A DNA stretch of 34,369 nucleotides. Origin: Candidatus Rifleibacteriota bacterium. GTDB taxonomy: Bacteria > Riflebacteria > Ozemobacteria > Ozemobacterales > Ozemobacteraceae. How positions within the stretch are numbered: position 1 is the stretch's first letter; each line of letters starts with the position of its first letter. Under the pieces are notes generated by a model. The model did no database searches, was not told where the DNA came from, and saw only the letters and a list, made by a program, of their open reading frames with translations. This document shows positions 1-8,618 of the stretch, in pieces. The stretch lies in the NCBI GenBank assembly GCA_029564115.1, contig JAKQQP010000651.1:1-34369 (forward strand), in the 5' to 3' direction. A program made the translations under genes and the position numbers.

Positions 1-822
1 GAGGCTTTCGTGAGATTGATGGGAACGGACCTTTCGACACGCCTGCGTGCCTTTGCTCAGGCTACGATCGTCTCGGTTGAACAACGCACATTTGAAGAGT
101 TCATTCAGTCGATTTACAACCCCACTTTCATAACTGTTTTCCGTTCAGAGAATCTTGACGGCAAGGTTTTGATCGACATCAACCTCAACGTCGTGTTCAC
201 CATTCTCGACCGCCTGCTTGGTGGCAACGGCACTCCTCTCGGAGTTCTGCGCCAGCTGACCGAAGTAGAGCGTCAGATAATGCAAAAGGTTATGGCCGGG
301 GTCATCGATCGACTGCGTGAAGCATGGATAAACATCATCGATCTTTCACCTTCGATTGAGCTCGTCGAATCAAACCCTCAGTTCGCTCAGATAGTCCCGC
401 CCAGTGAAGTCGTGGTTTCAATCAGCATCGAGATAAAGATACACGATGTTACCGGCATGATGAACCTGTGCATACCCTACAACACCGTTGAATCGATAGT
501 TCACAAGTTCAACGCCGCATCATGGTTTGCCGCTGTTCGTAAAGAACCGGCACAAACCAATGTTGAGTCTATAAGTCACCAGGTCAAGGCAGTACATCTG
601 CCATTTGTCGCAGAACTTGGCACCACCACGGTATCTCTTCAAGATGTCCTTGGTCTGCAGCCTGGCGACATCTTGCTGACAGATCAGCTTCTAAAAAATG
701 ACCTGAACATTCGTGTTGGCAACCTTATCAAATTTCAGGGCCGACCAGGCATCCTCGGAAAAAAAATGGCAATTTCAATCACAAAAGTTCTTGAGCCGAC
801 AGGTCAAGAGGAGGAATTATAG
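1..822 (+). CDS. fliM: Flagellar motor switch protein FliM, 5'-truncated by window edge
   Basis: FliM is the C-ring protein that links the MS-ring, FliG and FliN/FliY and receives CheY-P. The frame is open to base 1, and about 273 residues are visible against about 330 in the family. The missing part is the N-terminal CheY-binding helix and the start of the CheC-like middle domain. The visible part holds most of the middle domain, including an LLGGNG turn near residue 70 and the [11 protein letters not shown] block typical of FliM, and then the C-terminal SpoA (FliN-like) domain from about residue 195. A GTG at base 10 is internal to the family alignment and is unlikely to be the start. The stop overlaps the GTG start of fliY by one base, so the two are probably translationally coupled. 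Identification is firm. Confidence 0.93.
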   Translation, partial: EAFVRLMGTDLSTRLRAFAQATIVSVEQRTFEEFIQSIYNPTFITVFRSENLDGKVLIDINLNVVFTILDRLLGGNGTPLGVLRQLTEVERQIMQKVMAGVIDRLREAWINIIDLSPSIELVESNPQFAQIVPPSEVVVSISIEIKIHDVTGMMNLCIPYNTVESIVHKFNAASWFAAVRKEPAQTNVESISHQVKAVHLPFVAELGTTTVSLQDVLGLQPGDILLTDQLLKNDLNIRVGNLIKFQGRPGILGKKMAISITKVLEPTGQEEEL

Positions 823-2138
823 TGAGCGACATATTAACGCAAGAAGAAATCAACGCTCTGCTCAACGCAAGCGCATCGGGCGGCGACGAGCCTTCCCCTC
901 CTTCTGACTCTGGTTCGAGCACAGGTGGTAGCGAAACGGCCAATTTTTCCCAGGAAGCCATCGACAAGCTTTCAGAAGTAGCCAAACTTTCTCTGGGTGC
1001 TACCTCGTCGGTAATCCAGATTCTGCTGAACAAAGAAATCCGCATCATGCTCGAACAGGTTCGCGTAATCAACTTCAGCGAACTGGCAAGCGAAAGCGGC
1101 GGCGAAGAATTCGTGCTCGCCAAAATTTCATACGTCGAAGGGTTCGATGGCAACTCTTATTTGATGCTCAAGAAGAGCGTATCTTCATTGATCGGAGATT
1201 TGATGATGGGTGGAACTGGCAGTGAAGCCGAGTTTCAGGAGATGCATCTTTCTGCCGTCGGCGAAATGATGAATCAGATGATGGGCAAAACAACTACCAC
1301 CCTCTCTGAAATCTTCAAAAAGCGCGTTGATATTTCGCCACCTGAAGTTTTACTGGTCAACTACAACGATGGCCCACCGGCAATGCCGGATTTCAGCGAT
1401 TCGGCAAATTTTCTCCGCATAGGTTTCAGCCTCAGAATCGGTGATGTTGCTGAAACAGAAATGGTGCAACTGCTTCCGGCAAGTTTTGCAGAAGTCATGG
1501 CTAATGAATTAAGCAAACCCGAAAAAGAACCACCCAAAAAACCAAAACCAGCACCGCCACCGCCGGGCGCAGGCATATCTTCCCAGACACCTGCTCCAAT
1601 GACGGGCAGTATGCCGCCGCAACCCCCACCCCAGATGCCAGGCATGGGCATGCCAGCCCAAATGCCCGGTATGCCCATGCAAGGGCAAATTCCGGGGATG
1701 GGCATGCCTGGGCAGATGCCAGGAATGGGCATGCCTGGTATGATGCCCGGGATGGGTATGCCGGGTATGGGCATGCCAGCTCAAATGCCCGGAATGGGCA
1801 TGCCTGGCATGATGCCTGGACAGATGCAGGGCTCGCCTGCCGAATTCGGCATGCTGCAAATGCCCATGGGTGTTGGCCTGCAGTCAAACATAGACCTTCT
1901 GCTCGACGTTCCACTGCAAATAACAGTTGAATTAGGCAGAACCCGTATGTTAATAAAAGATGTTCTTGAATTGGGTATAGGTTCTGTAGTAGAGTTGAAT
2001 AAACTTGCAGGCGAGTCGGTGGAAGTATTTGTAAACAACAAGCTGATAGCTAAAGGTGAAGTCGTAGTCATAGACGAAAATTTTGCCGTCAGAATTACCA
2101 GCATTGTCAATCCACAAGACAGAATACAGGCTCTCTAA
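822..2138 (+). CDS. fliY: Flagellar motor switch phosphatase FliY (CheC-like plus FliN fusion)
   Basis: FliY sits in the C-ring and, in the characterised family, also dephosphorylates CheY-P. The 438-aa product has four parts. Residues 5-15 form an N-terminal peptide ([11 protein letters not shown]) like the CheY-P-binding peptide of FliM/FliY. A CheC-like domain spans about 42-230. A Pro-rich then Met-Pro-Gly-repeat linker covers about 235-345. A FliN/SpoA domain spans about 353-438. The CheC consensus (S/D)xxxExxN with a Pro 23 residues later is met at S144, E148, N151 and P174. The equivalent first site reads D48, E52, K55, so its Asn is replaced by Lys. The GTG start at 822 is preceded by a strong AGAGGAGG and overlaps the fliM stop. 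The linker is unusually long and repetitive for the family. Confidence 0.93.
   Translation: MSDILTQEEINALLNASASGGDEPSPPSDSGSSTGGSETANFSQEAIDKLSEVAKLSLGATSSVIQILLNKEIRIMLEQVRVINFSELASESGGEEFVLAKISYVEGFDGNSYLMLKKSVSSLIGDLMMGGTGSEAEFQEMHLSAVGEMMNQMMGKTTTTLSEIFKKRVDISPPEVLLVNYNDGPPAMPDFSDSANFLRIGFSLRIGDVAETEMVQLLPASFAEVMANELSKPEKEPPKKPKPAPPPPGAGISSQTPAPMTGSMPPQPPPQMPGMGMPAQMPGMPMQGQIPGMGMPGQMPGMGMPGMMPGMGMPGMGMPAQMPGMGMPGMMPGQMQGSPAEFGMLQMPMGVGLQSNIDLLLDVPLQITVELGRTRMLIKDVLELGIGSVVELNKLAGESVEVFVNNKLIAKGEVVVIDENFAVRITSIVNPQDRIQAL
1630..1830 (+). repeat. Tandem Met-Pro-Gly codon repeat inside fliY
   Basis: Imperfect tandem units of about 15-30 bases (variants of ATGCCxGGxATGGGCATGCC) encode repeated MPGMGMP and MPAQM blocks that form the FliY interdomain linker. 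The units are all multiples of three and differ mainly at third codon positions, so length changes would stay in frame. The repeats also create long spurious open frames on the opposite strand. Confidence 0.85.
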
Positions 2139-2155
2139 GGAGACTTTTGGTTCGT

Positions 2156-2518
2156 ATGGGGAAAACAATTCTTATAGTTGATGACGCAGCCTTCATGCGC
2201 ATGATGATAAAGGACATCCTGAGCAAAAACGGCTACGATGTTCTCGGGGAAGCGCAGACCGGCAAAGAGGCTGTCGAGCTTTATCAAAAACTGAAACCTG
2301 ATCTCGTGACCATGGACATCACCATGCCGGAAATGAACGGGATCGACGCGGTCAAAGCCATAAAAAAGCTTGACCCTGCTGCGAAAATAATTATGTGCAG
2401 CGCCATGGGGCAGCAGGCAATGGTCATTGACGCAATTCAGGCTGGCGCAAAAGACTTCATCGTCAAGCCTTTTCAGCCAAACCGAGTTATAGAAGCCGTC
2501 CAAAAAGCCCTTCGTTAA
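2156..2518 (+). CDS. cheY: Chemotaxis response regulator CheY
   Basis: CheY is a single receiver domain of 120 residues that is phosphorylated by CheA and binds the motor switch. The acidic pocket is D9 and D10, the phosphoacceptor is D54 (in VTMDITMPEMNG), the switch Ser is S82 and the conserved Lys is K104 in VKPF. It closely resembles Thermotoga-type CheY, including the AAFMRMM and SAMGQQAM blocks. ATG 2156 was chosen because it gives the family's MGK start. An upstream in-frame TTG at 2147 lies only four bases after AAGGAG (2137-2142) and is a possible alternative. Its place between fliY and fliO matches flagellar operons that carry both FliM and FliY. Confidence 0.95.
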   Translation: MGKTILIVDDAAFMRMMIKDILSKNGYDVLGEAQTGKEAVELYQKLKPDLVTMDITMPEMNGIDAVKAIKKLDPAAKIIMCSAMGQQAMVIDAIQAGAKDFIVKPFQPNRVIEAVQKALR

Positions 2519-2533
2519 AATTCATCAATCATA

Positions 2534-3208
2534 GTGACCAGTTACACAGTCAAATTTGCACTTATTATTTTTATTCTGGCCGCTTCAAGTGTTTTTGCGC
2601 AACCCGTCGCCTTAACCGGCGACGATTTTTTATCTTCCGGACCAGCCACCTTTTCTACTCTGGCAACTGCAACCCCACTTTTTTTAGACACACAGCCTGC
2701 CTCTATGCCAGTTTTCCCCGACGCAGATCCGATGGGCACTTCCCTTCGCATACTTTCTTCTCTTTTCTTTCTGATTATTATTGCCTTCGGCATTTCCTGG
2801 TTCATCCAGAAAAAAACAGGACTGGGCGGCAATGTTTTCGGCAAAGTTCTCGGCATACTCCCGCTCGATAACCGCAGACTGATTTATATCGTAGACATCA
2901 TGGGCAAAGTCCTCATTCTTGGCGTAACCGAAAACAACATCAATCTTCTGGGTGAGCTGACCGACAAAGACACTCTCGATTCGCTGAGGCTGCAATACAA
3001 CACTCCGCCACTCCCCGGAATGGAAAAACTTTTTTCGTTTATTTCGGGACGCAGTGGGCAGCAGGAAGAAAATTCCAGCAACGGGCAACCAGAAGAAGAC
3101 ATTTCCCAGGACAACATCCATCAGGCGAGACAGCAGGAAAGAGTAAAAAAACTTCAAAACATGCTGTTAAAAAAAGTAAACAGTGACAACCAGGAAAAAG
3201 ACTCCTGA
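2534..3208 (+). CDS. fliO: Flagellar biosynthetic protein FliO
   Basis: FliO is a small bitopic membrane protein that helps assemble the FliP ring of the flagellar export gate. The 224-aa product has an N-terminal signal-like segment (residues about 1-22, ending in VFAQ), a periplasmic stretch, one transmembrane helix at about 73-92 and then the cytoplasmic FliO domain (GILPLDNRRLIYIVDIMGK, followed by ILGVTENNINLLGEL). The C-terminal 60 residues are Gln- and Lys-rich and probably disordered. The start is GTG at 2534, with no obvious Shine-Dalgarno and only 15 bases after cheY. FliO is poorly conserved, so the call rests on this core motif plus its position just before fliP. Confidence 0.87.
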   Translation: MTSYTVKFALIIFILAASSVFAQPVALTGDDFLSSGPATFSTLATATPLFLDTQPASMPVFPDADPMGTSLRILSSLFFLIIIAFGISWFIQKKTGLGGNVFGKVLGILPLDNRRLIYIVDIMGKVLILGVTENNINLLGELTDKDTLDSLRLQYNTPPLPGMEKLFSFISGRSGQQEENSSNGQPEEDISQDNIHQARQQERVKKLQNMLLKKVNSDNQEKDS

Positions 3209-3215
3209 TTTTTTT
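3191..3215 (+). terminator. Weak intrinsic terminator overlapping the fliO stop
   Basis: CAGGA (3191-3195) and TCCTG (3203-3207) form a five-base-pair stem around a seven-base loop, followed by A and seven Ts (3209-3215). The stem is short, so termination would be partial at best. It sits over the fliO stop codon and just before a promoter-like sequence. Confidence 0.45.
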
Positions 3216-3225
3216 AATTACACCC

Positions 3226-3254
3226 TTGCGGAACAGTGCACCATATTGTATAAA
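3226..3254 (+). promoter_or_regulatory. Putative sigma70-type promoter for fliPQR-flhB
   Basis: TTGCGG (3226-3231) and TATAAA (3249-3254) are separated by exactly 17 bases, in the only gap of about 100 bases in the early flagellar block. This would give fliP a leader of about 45 bases. It resembles a housekeeping promoter and does not resemble a sigma28 site. It is a consensus match only. Confidence 0.5.
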
Positions 3255-3305
3255 ATAGCAGACGAACCAGTGCCCTTCACAAATTTTTGAGTTTCGTCAG
3301 CAAGA

Positions 3306-4169
3306 ATGCACCATATACATGAAAATCCATTGAGGGTAGCGTGCGTACGATTTTTCGTCGTCGGCCTTTTTTTCATCCTGTTAGCTCAAGCCGGGTTTGC
3401 TCAACAGTCTGAGCCGGGTCGCGCCCGTGTTAATACTGAAGATTCCACTAGAATCGACAGAACTCAGCGCCAGGACACGCCATTTCCGATACCGGCGATT
3501 TCCATTCAGGTCGATCCTTCGCGCGAACGCAGTCAGCTTGGCACCGGACTGCAGATTCTGATACTTCTGACGGTATTGTCTCTGGCTCCATCTATTCTGA
3601 TAATGTTGACAAGCTTCACCCGTATTCTTATCGTCCTCAGCTTTGTTCGACGTGCCCTCGGAACTCAGCAGGAACCAAGCAATCAGATTATCATCGGCCT
3701 GGCGCTGTTCATAACTTTTTTCACAATGTCGCCGGTAATCGACCAGATTTATCAGAACAGTTTCAAGCCTTACATAGATCGCGACATAAACTATGTAGAG
3801 GCATACAACAAAGCTATCACCCCGGTTCGCGACTTCATGTTCAGGCATACGCGCAAAACCGATCTGGCGCTTTTTGCCGGCATGGAAAGCGGAGCCAAGC
3901 CGCAAACCCGCGAAGACTTGAGCACCTTGAGCCTTATACCTGCATTCATTACCAGCGAACTGCGCACCGCTTTTCAGATGGGCGTTGTGATTTACCTGCC
4001 CTTTCTGGTCATCGACATGATTGTGGCCAGCATCCTGATGTCCATGGGCATGATGATGCTTCCGCCGGTAATGATTTCTCTGCCATTCAAAATTCTTCTC
4101 TTCGTGATGGTCGATGGCTGGAATCTTGTTATCAGGTCCATTGTTCTGAGTTTTGGCGGTAATGCATGA
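3306..4169 (+). CDS. fliP: Flagellar export gate protein FliP
   Basis: FliP forms the pentameric core of the flagellar type III export gate in the inner membrane. The 287-aa product has an N-terminal signal sequence (hydrophobic segment about 15-32, ending GFAQQ) and a polar periplasmic stretch. The family core follows, with ILIMLTSFTRILIVLSFVRRALGTQ at about 98-122 and the C-terminal helices containing FQMGVVIYLPFLVIDM and SMGMMMLPPVMISLPFKI. About four membrane helices remain after the signal peptide. The stop overlaps the fliQ ATG (ATGA). The start is ATG 3306 with only a weak ribosome site. Identification is firm. Confidence 0.96.
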   Translation: MHHIHENPLRVACVRFFVVGLFFILLAQAGFAQQSEPGRARVNTEDSTRIDRTQRQDTPFPIPAISIQVDPSRERSQLGTGLQILILLTVLSLAPSILIMLTSFTRILIVLSFVRRALGTQQEPSNQIIIGLALFITFFTMSPVIDQIYQNSFKPYIDRDINYVEAYNKAITPVRDFMFRHTRKTDLALFAGMESGAKPQTREDLSTLSLIPAFITSELRTAFQMGVVIYLPFLVIDMIVASILMSMGMMMLPPVMISLPFKILLFVMVDGWNLVIRSIVLSFGGNA

Positions 4170-4435
4170 ACGAACTGGACTTTCTCAAATTATTCGAACA
4201 GACTTTTTTTCTCTGCCTGCAGCTGTCAGCTCCAATTTTACTGCTCGGCATGATCATCGGGGTAATTATCAGTATTTTTCAAACTGCAACCTCCATTCAG
4301 GAACAGAGTCTTACTTTCATCCCGAAGTTGCTGATCACCGTACTGGCAATGATATGGCTCGCTCCCTGGATGCTGAGCCGCCTGATGATCTTCAGCACTC
4401 AGCTGCTTGGGCAGCTGCAAACTTTTGCCCGCTAG
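4166..4435 (+). CDS. fliQ: Flagellar export gate protein FliQ
   Basis: FliQ is an 89-aa membrane protein with two transmembrane helices (about 15-38 and 50-73) that packs around FliP in the export gate. The signature GMIIGVIISIFQTATSIQEQ and the following FIPKLLITVLAMIWLAPWML are characteristic. Length is typical. It starts inside the fliP stop (ATGA overlap) and is followed nine bases later by fliR. Confidence 0.96.
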   Translation: MNELDFLKLFEQTFFLCLQLSAPILLLGMIIGVIISIFQTATSIQEQSLTFIPKLLITVLAMIWLAPWMLSRLMIFSTQLLGQLQTFAR

Positions 4436-4444
4436 GCGTAACTC

Positions 4445-5221
4445 ATGACAGAAGCAGCATTTCTAAACGGCGCCGGGCTTTTTCTCATCGGACTGGTGCG
4501 CTTCAGCGGTTTTTTCATCAATACTCCGGTCTTCGCTGAATCATTTATTCCGATGCGGGTAAAGGCTGGACTCGCAGCTCTGTGCGCACTGATAATACTG
4601 CCGCACCTGATAGCGACACAGAGCCTGCCGCAACTGAGCATTTTTGAATACGGCATAATGGTCGTAAAAGAACTGGCGCTGGGTTTTTCTCTTGGCTTCA
4701 TGGTAATTATAATCAGCGGTATTCTCAGACTGGCCGGTGGCATAGTAGGTATGCAAATTGGATTTTCGTTCGTCCAGGTCGCTGACCCTGGCTCGAACCA
4801 GGGACTCGGTATCGTTTCAGAATTTTTTCAGCTGACAGGCACTCTTATTTTTTTAATGATTGGCGGACACCTGATCATACTTGAAGCTTTTTTTAAAAGT
4901 TTTGACATGGTGCCCCTCGCCGGGCTTGTAATCAACGGCGGCATAGTTGAAGAAATCATGTTATATAGTCGCATGATCTTCGTCTGCGGTCTTCAGATCG
5001 CCATGCCGGTAATTGCCGTAATTCTGGTTGGTGACGTTGCCCTTGGTATAATCGCAAGAACCGTTCCGAAAATGAATATTTTTCAGATGGGCTTCTCTCT
5101 GAAAATTCTGGGAGGCCTGGGGGTAATGATGATCATCATACCCTATCTGCGGGATTTTATAATTCTTCTTCTTAACCAAAGTCTGGAGAAAATCTATCTT
5201 CTGCTCGACAGAATGGCCTGA
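4445..5221 (+). CDS. fliR: Flagellar export gate protein FliR
   Basis: FliR is the single-copy gate component that completes the FliP5-FliQ4-FliR1 assembly and contacts FlhB. The 258-aa product is of normal length with about six hydrophobic segments. Family blocks include LVRFSGFFINTPVF near residue 17, GIVGMQIGFSFVQVADPGSNQG near 100 and the C-terminal MNIFQMGFSLKI. It begins nine bases after fliQ and ends two bases before the flhB ATG, consistent with one transcript. Confidence 0.96.
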   Translation: MTEAAFLNGAGLFLIGLVRFSGFFINTPVFAESFIPMRVKAGLAALCALIILPHLIATQSLPQLSIFEYGIMVVKELALGFSLGFMVIIISGILRLAGGIVGMQIGFSFVQVADPGSNQGLGIVSEFFQLTGTLIFLMIGGHLIILEAFFKSFDMVPLAGLVINGGIVEEIMLYSRMIFVCGLQIAMPVIAVILVGDVALGIIARTVPKMNIFQMGFSLKILGGLGVMMIIIPYLRDFIILLLNQSLEKIYLLLDRMA

Positions 5222-5223
5222 AA

Positions 5224-6360
5224 ATGACGAATTTACAACAGCGGCTACAGTCAGTGGCAAATATTGATTTTGTAAATCGCCCTTTTGACCTGCAGCTGTT
5301 CGCAGGCGAAAAAACTGAGCCGGCGACCGATAAAAGACGCCAGGACGCCATAGATCGCGGCAATGTTCCAAAATCACAGGATCTCAGCTCTGTTGTGATT
5401 CTGCTGATCGGATTTCTCATGCTTCGCTATTACGGCCCGGACCTGTATGGCAGATGCGGCGACTACATGCGTTACACACTTTCGCACGCCATTTTTTCGG
5501 GACTGACAATGCCAGACACGCTGGTATTGTTCAATCAGTTCGTTCTCCTGATACTACGGGTCATGGCACCATTTCTATTTGCCATACTTCTTGGTGCCAT
5601 CATTTCGAACGTCATTCAAACAGGCTTTCTATTCCGTCTCAATCCGTTGCTACCCGATATCGACCGGCTGAATCCCATCTCGGGTATTCAAAATATTTTT
5701 TCATGGAAACTCGTAGCCGAGCTTGTCAAATCGATCCTGAAAATACTTATTGTAGCTTACATCCCATATGCCACAATAAGAGATCAGTTTCCATTTTTGA
5801 TAAAAATGATCCAGGTAGAGCCAATGCCTGCTATTATCCTGGTTCTCAAACTAATTTTTTCTATGGCAATCAAAATCATTCTAGTTCTTCTTGCTCTGGC
5901 AATAGCAGACTGGGCATTTCAAAAATGGCGTCATGAAGAAAACATAAAGATGTCCAAAGACGAAATCAAAGAAGAATACAAACAACGCGAAGGGGACCCC
6001 AGGGTTAAACAAAAAATTCGCGAAAAACAGCGTCAGGCTTCGAGCAAGCGAATGATGGAAGAAGTCCCGAAGGCGACTGTAGTCGTCACCAATCCTACCC
6101 ACATTGCCTGTGCCCTGAAATATGTGCAGGGCGAGGATACCGCCCCTAAGGTGGTAGCCATGGGAGCCGGTCTGATCGCCAGAAAAATAAAAGAAATCGC
6201 CAAAGAAAACAATATACCCATTATTGAAAACAAACCCCTTGCACGGCAAATGTATAACATGTTAGAAATAGGTGACGAGATACCCCCTGATCTCTATGCC
6301 GCAGTTGTCGAAATTCTCGCCCAGGTTTATCGCATGAAAAACCAGACGGCGGGTGCATAA
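5224..6360 (+). CDS. flhB: Flagellar export switch protein FlhB
   Basis: FlhB controls the substrate switch of the flagellar export apparatus through self-cleavage of its cytoplasmic domain. The 378-aa product has four membrane segments between about residues 55 and 240. The conserved linker rich in Lys and Glu (MSKDEIKEEYKQREGDP) follows, and then the NPTH autocleavage site at N290-P291-T292-H293. An N-terminal extension of about 20 residues precedes the conserved FDLQLFAGEKTEPAT segment. An LQLF-type start is common in other phyla, but the residues before it look lineage-specific. All catalytic features are present. Confidence 0.96.
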   Translation: MTNLQQRLQSVANIDFVNRPFDLQLFAGEKTEPATDKRRQDAIDRGNVPKSQDLSSVVILLIGFLMLRYYGPDLYGRCGDYMRYTLSHAIFSGLTMPDTLVLFNQFVLLILRVMAPFLFAILLGAIISNVIQTGFLFRLNPLLPDIDRLNPISGIQNIFSWKLVAELVKSILKILIVAYIPYATIRDQFPFLIKMIQVEPMPAIILVLKLIFSMAIKIILVLLALAIADWAFQKWRHEENIKMSKDEIKEEYKQREGDPRVKQKIREKQRQASSKRMMEEVPKATVVVTNPTHIACALKYVQGEDTAPKVVAMGAGLIARKIKEIAKENNIPIIENKPLARQMYNMLEIGDEIPPDLYAAVVEILAQVYRMKNQTAGA

Positions 6361-6516
6361 AAAGGCATTTCAGATCGTTACCCAGCCGGGGGTTCCTGAA
6401 CAGAAAAAAATGCATTGTCTGCAATCGGGCCATAACTGGTCGCTGTTTTATTCGGTGCATTCAGTATCGTTTTATAAAACTGCAGTGTATTTTTTGGATT
6501 TATGTCGGAGGCAATT

Positions 6517-8610
6517 GTGTCGTCAGGTAACGCCGGAATCCTAAACAACGTTCCCTTTGCAGAACTGCTCAGGAGCAAGGATGTTGTGTTCGCCTTCGGG
6601 GTAGTCCTGATCGTCATAATGATGGTGGTTCCCCTGCCGTCAGCGATACTCGATATATTCCTGACCCTCAACATAGCTCTGGCTCTGACAATTCTCCTCG
6701 TCTCCATTTACAACAAAGACGCTCTCCAGTTTTCAGCCTTTCCCAGCCTGCTGCTGATTACGACATTATTCAGGCTTTCGCTGAATGTGAGTTCAACGCG
6801 ACTGATTCTCTCGGGCCAGGGTGCAACGATCGAAATCATCAAAGCCTTCGGCAATTTTGTCGTTGGCGGCAACTACGTTGTAGGGTTCGTTGTCTTTCTG
6901 ATTCTGGTTTTGATTCAGTTCATCGTTATCACCAAGGGTGCCGAACGCGTTGCTGAAGTAGCTGCACGCTTCACTCTCGATGCAATGCCGATCAAAGGTA
7001 TGGCTATCGACGCCGACCTGAACGCCGGAGCCATAGACCAGGACGAAGCAACGCGTCGACGCCTGAATCTTTCCCGTGAAGCAGATTTTTACGGTTCCAT
7101 GGACGGTGCCAGTAAATTTGTTAAAAACGATGCCATTGCAGGCATAATAATCACGGTCATCAACCTGCTGGGCGGGCTTGTCATTGGTGTTTTTCAACGT
7201 GGTGAGAGCGCAGCCGACGCCATGGCCGCCTACGCTCTGTTCACTGTCGGCGACGGCCTGGTTACCCAGATACCTGCATTGCTTGTGGCGACAGCGACCG
7301 GTATCGTCGTAACTCGTGCAAGCTCTGACTCAAGTCTGGGGCACGACATCAGCAACCAGTTGTTAACCAACCCCAAAGTTCTGGGTATAGCTTCCGGACT
7401 TCTGGGCTTTCTCGGCCTGATACCTGGCCTGCCTAAGCTGAGTTTCATTCTGTTGTCGGTTGTGTTCGGCGCCATGGCCTATGTAACTCACAAAACAGAA
7501 GAAGAAGTCGCTGCCCGAGAAATAGAAGAGAAAAAAGCAGAAGAAACGGCCGCCACCACCGGCCCGGAAGACGTTTCTTCCCTGCTTTCAGTCGACCCTC
7601 TTGAACTCGAAATCGGTTACAATCTCATTCCTCTCGTGGATGCCAATCAGGGCGGGGATCTTCTCAACAGAATAACTCTGATCAGAAGGCAGATAGCCAT
7701 AGATCTGGGGCTTGTGGTGCCCCCGATTCGTATTCGCGACAACATTCAGCTTCACCCTTCATCGTATGTTTTCAAAATAAAAGGCAGCGAATTTGCGCAA
7801 TATGAGATCCTGCCCGACCACTTTCTGGCAATGGTCACCGATTCTGTGACCAGCAAGATCAGCGGTATAGAAGTTGAAGAACCCGCTTTTGGCCTGCCAG
7901 CCATCTGGATACAAAGCTCGCAGCGTGAACGAGCAGAAATGGCCGGCTACACCGTTGTAGATCCATCTACTGTAATTGCAACTCACCTGACAGAAGTCAT
8001 TAGAAAAAATGCCCAGGAAATTCTCGGTCGCCAGGAATTGCAGCAGCTTCTCGACAACGTCAAACAGAATTATCCCCTCATTCTTGAAGAAGTTGTGCCT
8101 AACGTGGTCAATCATTCGGCTCTTCTCAAAATCATGCAGAATCTTCTCAAAGAAAGCGTTTCAATACGTCACATGGTCAACATTCTCGAGTCTCTCGCAG
8201 ACTGTAAAGGCATTAACGAAATAGACACCCTCACCGAAATTGCGCGTCAGGCTCTTGCCAGACACATCTGCAAGCCTCTGGTCGACGAAACCGGAACCCT
8301 GAGGGTGTTATCGTTGAATCCTCAATTAGAACAGCTGCTGAGCAGCGCCCTGCAAAAAATAGATGGCTCTACCAATCTTGCCATCGACCCGACCTCGGCG
8401 CAAAAACTGCTGGAACGAATACGGGCCAAGATCGAAGAGGTCATGAACATGGGGCATGCTCCGATCATTTTGTGCAGTTCGGCCCTGAGATTGAGTATCA
8501 AGCGCCTGACCGAAAGGATCGCTCCCAGGCTTACCGTCTTGTCATACCAGGAAATCCCAACATCAGTTAAACTTGAATCCATAGGACTCATTTCAATGCA
8601 AGGTAATTAA
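6517..8610 (+). CDS. flhA: Flagellar export gate protein FlhA
   Basis: FlhA forms the nonameric ring of the flagellar export gate. Its N-terminal half has about eight membrane helices and its C-terminal half docks substrate-chaperone complexes. The product shows the FHIPEP-family block FPSLLLITTLFRLSLNVSSTRLIL near residues 72-95, the conserved cytoplasmic loop around MPIKGMAIDADLNAGAID, and a full cytoplasmic domain from about residue 345. GTG 6517 was chosen as the start because GGAGG (6507-6511) lies five bases upstream. The in-frame ATG at 6502 would place that site inside the gene. This gives 697 aa, normal for the family. A TATAAA box at 6473-6478 lies in the 150-base gap after flhB, without a convincing -35. 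Confidence 0.95.
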   Translation: MSSGNAGILNNVPFAELLRSKDVVFAFGVVLIVIMMVVPLPSAILDIFLTLNIALALTILLVSIYNKDALQFSAFPSLLLITTLFRLSLNVSSTRLILSGQGATIEIIKAFGNFVVGGNYVVGFVVFLILVLIQFIVITKGAERVAEVAARFTLDAMPIKGMAIDADLNAGAIDQDEATRRRLNLSREADFYGSMDGASKFVKNDAIAGIIITVINLLGGLVIGVFQRGESAADAMAAYALFTVGDGLVTQIPALLVATATGIVVTRASSDSSLGHDISNQLLTNPKVLGIASGLLGFLGLIPGLPKLSFILLSVVFGAMAYVTHKTEEEVAAREIEEKKAEETAATTGPEDVSSLLSVDPLELEIGYNLIPLVDANQGGDLLNRITLIRRQIAIDLGLVVPPIRIRDNIQLHPSSYVFKIKGSEFAQYEILPDHFLAMVTDSVTSKISGIEVEEPAFGLPAIWIQSSQRERAEMAGYTVVDPSTVIATHLTEVIRKNAQEILGRQELQQLLDNVKQNYPLILEEVVPNVVNHSALLKIMQNLLKESVSIRHMVNILESLADCKGINEIDTLTEIARQALARHICKPLVDETGTLRVLSLNPQLEQLLSSALQKIDGSTNLAIDPTSAQKLLERIRAKIEEVMNMGHAPIILCSSALRLSIKRLTERIAPRLTVLSYQEIPTSVKLESIGLISMQGN

Positions 8611-8618
8611 AACGCCAC

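Noticed and set aside
1361..1914. Three long open frames on the - strand opposite fliY
   Set aside because: They are by-products of the Met-Pro-Gly codon repeats, are low in complexity and have no ribosome site.
4786..4803. CCCTGG/CCAGGG hairpin around CTCGAA, like a tRNA T-arm
   Set aside because: It lies inside the conserved fliR frame (ADPGSNQG) and no acceptor or anticodon arm surrounds it.
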